Source: an uncultured Collinsella sp. (GTDB lineage: Bacteria; Actinomycetota; Coriobacteriia; Coriobacteriales; Coriobacteriaceae). From it: a stretch of 6,612 nt of DNA. The position numbers and the translations under genes are program-made. The notes beneath the pieces are model-generated. The model saw only the letters and a program-made list of their open reading frames with translations. It had not been told where the DNA came from and did no database searches. The DNA is taken from contig CAKTWW010000061.1 in the NCBI GenBank assembly GCA_934630855.1, forward strand, positions 1-6,612, given 5' to 3'. Positions 1 to 6,440 of this stretch are shown here, one piece after another. How positions within the stretch are numbered: position 1 is the stretch's first letter; each line of letters begins with the position of its first letter.

Positions 1-152
1 CCGCCCTCGATCTTGGCACCGACGCGCTTCTTGCCCGAAGGCGTCACGATGACGAGGGCCTTAGCGCCGAGCGGCTCGACATAGGAGCCGAGCTTGGCCA
101 GCTCGTCCGGGCCCTGGATGTACTTGCTGGGGCTATTGAAGATTGCAGCCAT
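1..152 (-). CDS. gldA: Glycerol dehydrogenase, N-terminal part (runs off the left edge)
   Basis: Only the first 50 codons are inside the window. The protein begins MAAIFNSPSKYIQGPDEL, and the SPxKYIQG block followed by a Leu-Gly-x-Tyr helix is the characteristic opening of GldA. The stretch ALVIVTPSGKKR at about residues 32-43 is the first beta strand of the Rossmann-like NAD-binding domain. GldA is a cytosolic, NAD-dependent, metal-dependent enzyme of the iron-containing ADH superfamily that oxidises glycerol to dihydroxyacetone. The catalytic metal ligands lie outside the window and cannot be checked. The ATG at 150-152 is the only sensible start. Its ribosome site is weak (GGGAT-like, about 5 bases upstream). 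The gene follows the alcohol dehydrogenase on the same strand but is separated from it by a strong terminator that leaves almost no room for its own promoter. Confidence 0.85.
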   Translation of the reverse strand, partial: MAAIFNSPSKYIQGPDELAKLGSYVEPLGAKALVIVTPSGKKRVGAKIEG

Positions 153-169
153 TTTTATCCCATTCTCTA

Positions 170-215
170 ATAATTAAAAAGAAAGGGGCTCCGTACGGAT
201 ACGTGCGGAGCCCCT
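170..215 (-). terminator. Intrinsic terminator after the alcohol dehydrogenase
   Basis: Positions 184-197 (AGGGGCTCCGTACG) pair with 202-215 (CGTGCGGAGCCCCT) in a 14-bp stem with one G-T pair, closing on a four-base GATA loop. Read on the minus strand, the stem is followed at once by TTTCTTTTTAATTATT, so it is a textbook terminator for minus-strand transcription. It lies 22 bases beyond the stop codon of the 237-1460 gene. Its T-tract ends about 8-18 bases before the gldA start codon. Confidence 0.9.
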
Positions 216-236
216 CGTTACGATAACAAGAGTCGA

Positions 237-1460
237 TTAGAAATCGATGTCGGTGTCGTAGTAGCAGGCCTTGAGGATCTTCTCGAAGTCGGCAGCCTTG
301 GTCTCACGCGGGTTCTCCGGCGTGCAGGCATCGGTCTCGGCGTTCGCGGCGATCTCGGGCAGCTTGGCGAGGAACTCCTCCTCGGAAACCATCTGCGGGT
401 TCTCGGCGTCGACCTTCACGCCACCGTTCGCGTAATCCTTGATGGACTGCGGAATGTTGAGCTGGTCGTTGAGGTCGCGAATCTTCTGGACGAGCGCAGC
501 GATGAGCTCCTCGTTGGTCTCGCCGGGAAGATGCAGGATCTCCTTGGCCACGTAAGCGTAACGCTCGGCAGCACGCGGGTCCTTGGAGTTCCACTGGATG
601 ACCTTGCCCAGGTACATGGCGTTAGCAGCACCGTGGATGATGTGGCCGTTCTCAAAGGCGGCACCGGTCTTGTGAGCCATGGAGTGAACGATGCCGAGCA
701 GGCCCGAGGAGAAGGCGATACCGGCGATGCACTGAGCCTCGTGCATGTGCTGACGGGCCTCATGGTCGCCAGCATAGGACTTGGGCAGCCACTCGACGAT
801 CTCGCGGATGCCGTGCAGAGCGTTGGCGTCGGTGAACATAGAGGCGAAGGTAGAAACGTAGGCCTCCATGCAGTGGGTCAGAGCATCCATGCCGGTGTGA
901 GCGCACAGCTTGGCGGGCATGGTGTAGGTGAGCTCGGGGTCGACGATGGCGACATCAGGGGTGATGTTGAAGTCGGCCAGCGGGTACTTGATGCCCTTGG
1001 CGTAGTCGGTAATGACGGAGAACGCGGTGACCTCGGTAGCGGTGCCGGAGGTCGAGGAGATAGCGCAGAAATGAGCCTTCTGGCGCAGCTCGGGGAAGCT
1101 GAACGGCTGGATGATGTTGTCGAAGGACTCCTCGGGATACTCGTAGAAGACCCACATGGCCTTAGCGGCATCGATGGGCGAGCCGCCGCCGATGGCGATA
1201 ATCCAGTCGGGCTCGAACTCGCGCATGGCCTCGGCGCCCTTCATGACCGTCTCGATGGACGGATCGGACTCGACGCCCTCGAACAGCTTGACCTCGAAGC
1301 CGCCTTCCTTAAGGTCGGCCTCAACGTCCTGCAGAAAACCGCCGCGGCGCATGGAGCCGCCACCGGTCACGATGATGGCCTTGCTGCCCTTGAGGTTCTT
1401 GACCTCGTGGCGAGCGCCCTCACCAAAGTACAGATCGCGAGGATTGGTAAAACGTCCCAT
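237..1460 (-). CDS. Iron-containing alcohol dehydrogenase (group III)
   Basis: A 407-aa NAD(P)-dependent cytosolic alcohol dehydrogenase, near the usual 380-400 aa for the family. The N-terminal domain carries the nucleotide-binding motif GGGSPIDAAK at residues 91-100. The C-terminal helical domain carries the metal site. By alignment with FucO/AdhE-type enzymes the ligands are Asp192 and His196 (DALTH), His259 (VHSMAH) and His273, with His276 close by. Around the last ligand the sequence reads FENGHIIHG, three residues longer than the FHIPHG of AdhE. The start is ATG at 1460, with AGGAGG six bases upstream. The frame stays open upstream, but those extra 28 residues are basic, unlike the family, and lie before the ribosome site. 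Likely role: interconverting a short-chain alcohol or diol and its aldehyde to recycle NADH during fermentation. Next to gldA, a 1,3-propanediol or lactaldehyde/propanediol substrate is possible, but the sequence does not settle it. Confidence 0.9.
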   Translation of the reverse strand: MGRFTNPRDLYFGEGARHEVKNLKGSKAIIVTGGGSMRRGGFLQDVEADLKEGGFEVKLFEGVESDPSIETVMKGAEAMREFEPDWIIAIGGGSPIDAAKAMWVFYEYPEESFDNIIQPFSFPELRQKAHFCAISSTSGTATEVTAFSVITDYAKGIKYPLADFNITPDVAIVDPELTYTMPAKLCAHTGMDALTHCMEAYVSTFASMFTDANALHGIREIVEWLPKSYAGDHEARQHMHEAQCIAGIAFSSGLLGIVHSMAHKTGAAFENGHIIHGAANAMYLGKVIQWNSKDPRAAERYAYVAKEILHLPGETNEELIAALVQKIRDLNDQLNIPQSIKDYANGGVKVDAENPQMVSEEEFLAKLPEIAANAETDACTPENPRETKAADFEKILKACYYDTDIDF

Positions 1461-1466
1461 ACTGTG

Positions 1467-1472
1467 CCTCCT
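1467..1472 (-). promoter_or_regulatory. Ribosome binding site of the alcohol dehydrogenase
   Basis: On the minus strand this reads AGGAGG, a near-perfect Shine-Dalgarno sequence six bases before the ATG at 1460. It decides the start in favour of MGRFTNPRDL over the longer upstream frame that begins at 1544. Confidence 0.85.
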
Positions 1473-1496
1473 AAACAAGCCCCTCTTAGACTTGTG

Positions 1497-1528
1497 TATA
1501 TAACGGAGCACCCGATTGGCTCCGTCAG
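1497..1528 (-). promoter_or_regulatory. Candidate promoter of the alcohol dehydrogenase, with a long spacer filled by a dyad
   Basis: On the minus strand CTGACG (1523-1528) resembles a -35 box, and TTATAT/TATATA (1503-1497) resembles a -10 box. The spacer is 19 or 20 bases, longer than the optimal 17. It is almost exactly filled by an inverted repeat, ACGGAGC (minus strand 1525-1519) and GCTCCGT (1509-1503), with nine bases between. This geometry is typical of promoters activated by MerR-family regulators. Transcription would start near 1490, giving a leader of about 30 bases that contains the AGGAGG. The box positions are seen; activation by a MerR-type protein is inference. The dyad could instead be an ordinary operator or a leader hairpin. 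Confidence 0.45.
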
Positions 1529-1918
1529 GACCGTGTTTGCGCACCGTCGGCGATGACGACGCGCGATGTCTAAACGTCTCAACGCTCGGACATGCATTAT
1601 TTTACCTTTTTGATTGGTCAGATATTCACCCAAAGCTTCCAATGATGAAACGTTTTTTCTATCCCTGAGATCCCTTGCATTGCGTCTATCGTCCCAAGCT
1701 GGGCAAACGTTTTATCAAGGTTGGACAGACTCGATTTCCGTCGCCGGTTTCCTCCAAAACGCACGCCGTTCACCGCTCAAAATCGACCGTTTACGGCACC
1801 GTGATACCAGCTGCTTTACCGACACGCAGACGCCTGTGTGACAGCCGCCTTCGTGGTGCAACAGTGCATGTCCAAGCGAGGCACCCCCGGCACGCCACAT
1901 GCGGGTAAACTAGGACGT
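1529..1918. other. Divergent intergenic region without a convincing gene
   Basis: About 390 bases between the alcohol dehydrogenase promoter region and the start of the plus-strand operon. Short open frames exist on both strands (for example 1614-1841 plus). They have non-ATG starts, no good ribosome sites and compositions unlike the neighbouring proteins. No tRNA-like fold or T-rich terminator was seen. The only repeated motif noticed is AAACGTTTT, at 1648-1656 and 1705-1713, 57 bases apart. The core AAACGTTT is symmetric and resembles the centre of LacI/GalR/PurR-type operators, but the flanks are not symmetric. Confidence 0.5.
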
Positions 1919-1924
1919 TATATT
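1896..1924 (+). promoter_or_regulatory. Weak candidate promoter for the plus-strand operon
   Basis: TATATT at 1919-1924 is one base off the -10 consensus and would give a leader of about 30 bases before the ATG at 1963. The hexamer 17 bases upstream, CACATG at 1896-1901, is a poor -35 box. Listed only because this is the best -10 match close to the first gene. Confidence 0.25.
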
Positions 1925-1950
1925 AGAGACATTTGAACCCTAACCGCAGC

Positions 1951-1958
1951 AAAGGAGG
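1951..1958 (+). promoter_or_regulatory. Ribosome binding site of the first TPR-like gene
   Basis: AAAGGAGG lies four bases before the ATG at 1963. It overlaps the in-frame codons that follow the upstream TTG at 1933, so it argues for the ATG and against the ten-residue longer version. Confidence 0.8.
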
Positions 1959-1962
1959 CTCC

Positions 1963-3039
1963 ATGGCATTCGATCCCATTCAAGAGGATTGCCATCGCCT
2001 CGTTCTTGAGGCCTTGCGCCGCGACAATATCCCGCTCACCGACGGCCCTGCCGTCGAGCGTCTGATGGAACAGTTCACCCGTAACCCCGCGCCGCTCATC
2101 GTGCACGACCGCGACCGCGCCGGGCACCTGATTGCCAAGGTGGTCGAAGCCGTCGACTACCGAATTCCCTTCATCCCCGACGACGCCCAGGCCGAACAGG
2201 AAGAGGCGGCTGCCGAGAACATGCTTCGCGAGGCGGCAGCACTCGATCCGGCCAACTGGGATGCGCAGCGCATGCTAACGGCCCTCACCGCCGAATCCAA
2301 CGAGGAATACGTACAGTACCTGGTGTCCAAGTGCGACGAGGTGGAGCACGACCTGGCGTTCAAGATCGCCTCGGCGCAGGACCCCTACGAGCGTGAGGCC
2401 GCAGGCGACCTGACCCGCCGTCCCTACCTGCGCTGGCTTGCCGCCTTGGCATCGCGCGCCCTCATTAGCGGCCGCTACCGCATGTCACTGGATGCTGCGA
2501 ATCGCAGCTTGGACTTCGCTCCCAACGATCCCGCCGGCGTCCGCCATACCGCGATGCTCGCCATGGCAAAGCTCGAATTCCCTGCCGAGGAGCTCAAGCG
2601 TTTTCGCTCCGCGCACTCCGTGCCCTATCTTGCCAACACGCCGCTGCGCCGCCGCCCCAAGGACGCAGAGCGCGACTTGGACCCGTGGACGCTCATCGCG
2701 CTGATGAGCGCTGCCTGGCGCGAGCTGGACTACGAGGGTGCCGAGCACTACCTGCGCATTCTGGCGCGCTCGTGCCCGCACGCGGCCGAGGCGCTCTACT
2801 TCCAAACCGAGTTTCCCGATGGCATCTATGCCCGTGTCAACGTTGGTGCAGGCTCCACCGACGAGCTCGTCCTCGCCCTGTCCGAGGCGACGCCGGTGCT
2901 GCAGGAGGGCCTGGGTGCCCCCGATAACGCCAGCTTTGCCGCCTGGGTCGCCACCAACGACATCGTGCGCTCCCAGATCGACGAGCGCATCCTGCGCGCG
3001 GCCGAGCAGGGCCTGCCGTTTAAGGGAGGAGACCTCTAA
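1963..3039 (+). CDS. TPR-like helical protein of unknown function, first of a paralogous pair
   Basis: A 358-aa soluble protein with no signal peptide or membrane segment, rich in Ala, Leu and charged residues and predicted almost all alpha-helical. Residues 84-107 (ending LDPANWDAQRMLTAL) and 153-206 look like TPR-type helix pairs. The second stretch has the pattern RPY-L-R, GRY, NDPAGVRH seen in bacterial ST7/SEC-C-associated TPR proteins. A third helical block follows DPW at 240-242. This suggests a scaffold or protein-binding role, but no catalytic motif is visible and I cannot assign a function. The start is ATG at 1963, chosen on the AAAGGAGG in front of it. Its TAA shares one base with the ATG of the next gene, so the two are probably translationally coupled. 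It looks like a distant duplicate of that next gene, sharing helical blocks in the same order. Confidence 0.75.
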   Translation: MAFDPIQEDCHRLVLEALRRDNIPLTDGPAVERLMEQFTRNPAPLIVHDRDRAGHLIAKVVEAVDYRIPFIPDDAQAEQEEAAAENMLREAAALDPANWDAQRMLTALTAESNEEYVQYLVSKCDEVEHDLAFKIASAQDPYEREAAGDLTRRPYLRWLAALASRALISGRYRMSLDAANRSLDFAPNDPAGVRHTAMLAMAKLEFPAEELKRFRSAHSVPYLANTPLRRRPKDAERDLDPWTLIALMSAAWRELDYEGAEHYLRILARSCPHAAEALYFQTEFPDGIYARVNVGAGSTDELVLALSEATPVLQEGLGAPDNASFAAWVATNDIVRSQIDERILRAAEQGLPFKGGDL

Positions 3040-4082
3040 TGGATCCGAGCGTCTACATCCCCGCCTATCTGGAGCGCACCTACTTGGCATCGCACCCCGA
3101 GCTCACCGATGCAGCACGCGAACTTGTCCATACTGACATAAGCGCAAACCCTCAAAAGTATGCGCAGACCGAGCATGCCCAAGCGCTGCTGTCCTACGCC
3201 GGCGTTCATCGTCATTTGCTTGACGAGCTTCGCCGTATCGAGGACATGGGCAGCGACGAGGAGTTCGAGCAGACGCGCAATCGCCTGTTCGACGACATGC
3301 GCGATGAGTTGCTCAAGATCGTTCGCGTCGATGCGCTGGCCGTCGACGCCCAGCTGCTCGCCATCATCCTGGCCGATACGCCCGTCGATGCCTGCCTGGG
3401 CGATCTGATGAAGCTCGAAGCGAGCACGACCGATTACCTGCAGCAAAGCGTGCCCGGGTTTGATATGGAGGCCCCGCACTATTGGGCCAACAACGTGTTG
3501 GCAGACGGCGTCACGACAGCCGACCTCACCGTGAGCGAGCCGGCCCTTATCGGGTGGCTCCACACGCTCGAGGCCATCTCGCAGCTGTGCATGGCAAGCG
3601 CCCGCTACCGCGCCGCCGCAAACTATTCCCGCCGCGTTCTTAAGGCAGAAGGCTATCCCACCCGAGCCGCCGGTACCATGCTGCTTGCCCTCGCCCGCTT
3701 GGAAGACCAGGACGGCTTTTTTGCCCTGGCCCACCAGCTCGAGGAGCAGATGGGAGCCGATGCGCTCGAAAACTCCCCCTGGTACCTGCTCGCCCGCACG
3801 ATTCTACTGTTCAAAACAAACAAGATGCGTCCGGCGACGCGCGCGCTGCGTGAGTTTGCCAACCGCTGCGAGGGCGGTGCATTCTTCTTGCTGAATCCGG
3901 TGTACCAGACGCCGTATCTTCCCTGCCGCCCCGAACCGCGCGATCCCTGGGACCTTTCGCATCAGGCGGTTTGGGAAGCCGACGGTATTATCTCGGACAC
4001 CCCCGACTTTGCCCACTGGGCCAACGCCTGCGAAGACGTTTCGCAGCTTGCCCAGGAGTTTGCGCGCCGCTACGGCTTTTAG
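3039..4082 (+). CDS. TPR-like helical protein of unknown function, second of a paralogous pair
   Basis: A 347-aa soluble, mostly helical protein without signal peptide or membrane segments. Its ATG overlaps the previous stop by one base (TAATG), and GGGAGGA at 3024-3030, inside the end of the previous gene, serves as ribosome site. Blocks match the previous protein in order: VDALAVDAQLLAIIL (97-111) with LDPANWDAQRMLTAL (94-108); residues 168-222, around SARYRAAANYSRRVLK and MLLALARLED, with 153-206; SPW at 246-248 with DPW at 240-242; and TPDFAHWANACED (321-333) with NASFAAWVATND (322-333). The match is weak residue by residue but collinear over nearly the whole length, so an old tandem duplication is inferred. 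The RPY and NDP-GVR signature is eroded in this copy. No enzymatic motif is seen. Stable equal-length partners in one operon could form a heterodimer; that is speculation. Confidence 0.72.
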   Translation: MDPSVYIPAYLERTYLASHPELTDAARELVHTDISANPQKYAQTEHAQALLSYAGVHRHLLDELRRIEDMGSDEEFEQTRNRLFDDMRDELLKIVRVDALAVDAQLLAIILADTPVDACLGDLMKLEASTTDYLQQSVPGFDMEAPHYWANNVLADGVTTADLTVSEPALIGWLHTLEAISQLCMASARYRAAANYSRRVLKAEGYPTRAAGTMLLALARLEDQDGFFALAHQLEEQMGADALENSPWYLLARTILLFKTNKMRPATRALREFANRCEGGAFFLLNPVYQTPYLPCRPEPRDPWDLSHQAVWEADGIISDTPDFAHWANACEDVSQLAQEFARRYGF

Positions 4083-4127
4083 TGACGCGCTCGCCCCGAC
4101 CATGTCATTAACGTTAGGAATGGTTTT

Positions 4128-6305
4128 ATGAACCTCCGCTCATCTCTCGCGTGCACCTCGAGCGATATCGCTCGCTGGGGGCTGCGCTCCGTCCTTAAGC
4201 GCCAGGGCGGCGTGCTTCCCGGCCGCATCGCCATGAAGATTGACCCCGAGCTGCTGAGCAACCTCTCGGGCCTCGTCGACCGCAGCGTGGTGATTACCGG
4301 TACCAACGGCAAGACCACCACTTCGAATCTGATCGCCGACGCCGTTGCCGCCAGCGGTGCCACCGTGGTGTGCAACCGCGCCGGCAACAATATGGAGCCG
4401 GGCGTGGTGGGCGCGCTGCTCGAGGCACGCAGCGGACTTAAGCGCGCCGGCAGCGACAAGCGCGTGGGCGTCTTTGAGTGCGACGAGCTCTACACCGTGC
4501 GTGTTCTGCCCAAGCTCAAGCCGACGTACTTTGTACTGCTCAACCTGTTCCGCGACCAGCTGGACCGCTACGGCGAAATCGACCATACTCAGGACGTCAT
4601 CGCCCATGCATTGGAGCTCTCGCCGACAACGACGCTCATCTACAACGCCGATGACCCGCTGTGCGCCTCGATTGCCGCGCGTGTTCCCAACGCGAGCATT
4701 GCCTTTGGCATCGATGGCGCCACCAACACCGAGTCCGACCGCATTAGCGACTCGCGTTTTTGCTCGCAGTGCAACGCGCCGCTGGAGTACGACTACGTAC
4801 AGTACGGCCAGCTCGGCGCCTACCATTGCCCCTCGTGCGGCTGGGCGCGCCCCGCGCTCGTCCGTCGTGTGACGGGCGTGGAGCTCGGCTGCGACGGCTA
4901 CGGCTTTGACCTGGTCTTTGGGGCTGCACCCGACGCGGCTGCCGCACACATTACCACTCGCTACAACGGCCTGTACATGGTCTATAACGTTGCCGCAGCC
5001 TTCTTTGCCGCGCGCGAGCTGGGCGTCGACACGGCGCATCTGCAGCCCACGCTCGACGCCTACGTGCCTGCAGGCGGTCGCATGGGTCACTGGGATATTG
5101 CCGGCCGTACCGTCGAGGCCAACCTTGCCAAGAATCCCGTGGGCTTCGACCGCCAGATCCAGTCCATTAAGACAGCAGGTGGCAGGCTCTGTGCTTTCTT
5201 CCTCAACGACAACAGCGCCGACGGCCACGATGTCTCGTGGATCTACGACGTCGACTTTGAGCGCATCGCCGATACGCCGGGGCTTGTCGCCTTTGCCGGC
5301 GGCACGCGTGCGCACGACATGCAGGTACGTTTAAAGTACGCCGGTATCGACGCCGCGATTATTTCGGACGTCGCACAGGCAATTGGCGCCGTGGCAGACG
5401 AGGCCGCCGGCGATACCTTCTATGCCGTCGCAAACTACACGGCCTTCCCGCCGCTGGTCAAGGAACTCGACGGGCTGAAGGACGCCAATGCTGACACGGT
5501 CGCCGCCCATGCTGCAACGCGCGCCGATGGCAGCGCCCTCCCCGCCGATATCGCGCCGGCCGAGCTTTCACGCCCGCTGCGCATCGTCTACCTGTATCCC
5601 GATGCTCTCAATCTGTATGGCGACGGCGGTAATGTCATCGCGCTCGAGCGCCGTTGCGCCTGGCGCGGCATTCCCGTACGCGTGGACGAGGTCCGCATGG
5701 GCGAGACGCTCGATCTTACCGACGCCGATATCGTTATGATGGGCGGCGGTTCCGACCGCGACCAGCTGGCCGTGGCGCACGAGTTGCTTGCCCAAAAAGA
5801 CAAGGTCGCTGCCTACGTTGAGGATGGCGGCTCGCTGCTTGCCATCTGCGGCAGCTACCAGCTGCTTGGCCGCTCGTATTACATGGGCGAGGATCGCATC
5901 GAAGGCTTGGGCGTCATTGCCGCCGAGACCGTGCGCGGCTCCGACCGCCTGATCGGCAACTTCGCCGTCAAGACCGACCTGGCACCCGAGCCTTTCGTGG
6001 GATTCGAGAACCACGGCGGCCGCACGCTGCTGGACGCCGACGCCACACCGCTCGGAACGTCCGTCGTCACGGGCACCGGCAACAACGGCGACGATGGCTT
6101 TGAGGGTCTCATCTACAAGGGCGTCATCGGCACGTATCTGCACGGACCAGCACTACCCAAGAACCCCGAACTCGCCGACTGGCTGATCGCCCACGCCCTC
6201 GAGCGCCGCGGCGATGCCCAGGCCATGGCTCTGCTGCCGCTCAAACCCCTCGACGACACCTACGAGCGCACCGCCTACGACGCCGCCATGAAGCTCCTCC
6301 CCTAA
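4128..6305 (+). CDS. murT-gatD: Fused MurT-GatD: lipid II isoglutaminyl synthase, both subunits in one 725-aa chain
   Basis: Amidates the alpha-carboxyl of D-Glu in the lipid II stem peptide to D-isoglutamine, using glutamine and ATP, in the cytosol at the membrane. The MurT half has the P-loop GTNGKTTT at residues 58-65, VFECDE at 115-120, NLFRDQLDRYGE at 139-150, and a Cys4 zinc ribbon (C212, C215, C234, C237) in the Mur ligase domain. The DUF1727 domain, with NDNSADGHDVSWIYD at 360-374, extends to about 450. An Ala-rich linker (about 452-481) leads to the GatD half: YLYPDALNLYGDGGN at 488-502, the nucleophile Cys574 in LAICGSYQLLG, Arg607 in DRLIGN (the family's glutamine-binding Arg), GFENHGGRT at 625-633, and catalytic His672 in GTYLHGP. 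All key residues seem intact. In staphylococci and streptococci MurT (about 440 aa) and GatD (about 240 aa) are separate proteins from adjacent genes; the fusion keeps that order. The start is ATG at 4128 with AGGA eight bases upstream. It sits 45 bases after the TPR pair, probably in one operon. Confidence 0.93.
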   Translation: MNLRSSLACTSSDIARWGLRSVLKRQGGVLPGRIAMKIDPELLSNLSGLVDRSVVITGTNGKTTTSNLIADAVAASGATVVCNRAGNNMEPGVVGALLEARSGLKRAGSDKRVGVFECDELYTVRVLPKLKPTYFVLLNLFRDQLDRYGEIDHTQDVIAHALELSPTTTLIYNADDPLCASIAARVPNASIAFGIDGATNTESDRISDSRFCSQCNAPLEYDYVQYGQLGAYHCPSCGWARPALVRRVTGVELGCDGYGFDLVFGAAPDAAAAHITTRYNGLYMVYNVAAAFFAARELGVDTAHLQPTLDAYVPAGGRMGHWDIAGRTVEANLAKNPVGFDRQIQSIKTAGGRLCAFFLNDNSADGHDVSWIYDVDFERIADTPGLVAFAGGTRAHDMQVRLKYAGIDAAIISDVAQAIGAVADEAAGDTFYAVANYTAFPPLVKELDGLKDANADTVAAHAATRADGSALPADIAPAELSRPLRIVYLYPDALNLYGDGGNVIALERRCAWRGIPVRVDEVRMGETLDLTDADIVMMGGGSDRDQLAVAHELLAQKDKVAAYVEDGGSLLAICGSYQLLGRSYYMGEDRIEGLGVIAAETVRGSDRLIGNFAVKTDLAPEPFVGFENHGGRTLLDADATPLGTSVVTGTGNNGDDGFEGLIYKGVIGTYLHGPALPKNPELADWLIAHALERRGDAQAMALLPLKPLDDTYERTAYDAAMKLLP

Positions 6306-6342
6306 CCACCACAAAGGGGGCAGGCACCTTTGTGGTGGTTTT
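6304..6342 (+). terminator. Intrinsic terminator after murT-gatD
   Basis: AACCACCACAAAGG (6304-6317) pairs perfectly with CCTTTGTGGTGGTT (6327-6340), a 14-bp stem with a nine-base loop, ending in TTTT (6339-6342). The stem starts inside the TAA stop codon of murT-gatD. The T-run is short and shared with the stem, and the minus strand shows no T-tract, so it works mainly for plus-strand transcription. The arm CCTTTGTGGTGG recurs at 6526-6537. Confidence 0.8.
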
Positions 6343-6360
6343 GGCCTGACCCAGTGGTTC

Positions 6361-6417
6361 ATCTCGATCTATAACATCTAGACCGTTAAAAGTCGTCTTA
6401 GTGTTACAGATTGAGAT
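6361..6417. repeat. 57-bp imperfect palindrome, copy 1
   Basis: Left arm ATCTCGATCTATAACA (6361-6376) and right arm TGTTACAGATTGAGAT (6402-6417) are reverse complements at 14 of 16 positions. They enclose 25 bases with a little extra pairing (AGAC with GTCT). It matches copy 2 at identical length, 23 bases upstream of it. Confidence 0.85.
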
Positions 6418-6440
6418 GGTCATCCCGACGCCTGCCTTTT

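Noticed and set aside
1461..1530. Rex (redox) operator in front of the alcohol dehydrogenase
   Set aside because: Rex sites have a TTGTGA-type half with an inverted partner; no such pair is present, only the ACGGAGC/GCTCCGT dyad.
531..1556. Long plus-strand open frame (341 codons) opposite the alcohol dehydrogenase
   Set aside because: It is the antisense frame of a clearly conserved enzyme in high-GC DNA, is rich in Gly, Val, Asp and Leu without any recognisable motif, and has no ribosome site.
1614..1908. Small open frames in the divergent intergenic region
   Set aside because: They start at non-ATG codons or lack ribosome sites, overlap each other in different frames and show no protein-like pattern.
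1933..1962. Upstream TTG start adding ten residues to the first TPR-like protein
   Set aside because: The AAAGGAGG at 1951-1958 lies inside this extension and is correctly placed for the ATG at 1963; no ribosome site precedes the TTG.
4140..5315. Long minus-strand open frame (391 codons) opposite murT
   Set aside because: Antisense shadow of the conserved MurT domain; composition is low-complexity Ala, Val, Gly and His, and no domain is visible.
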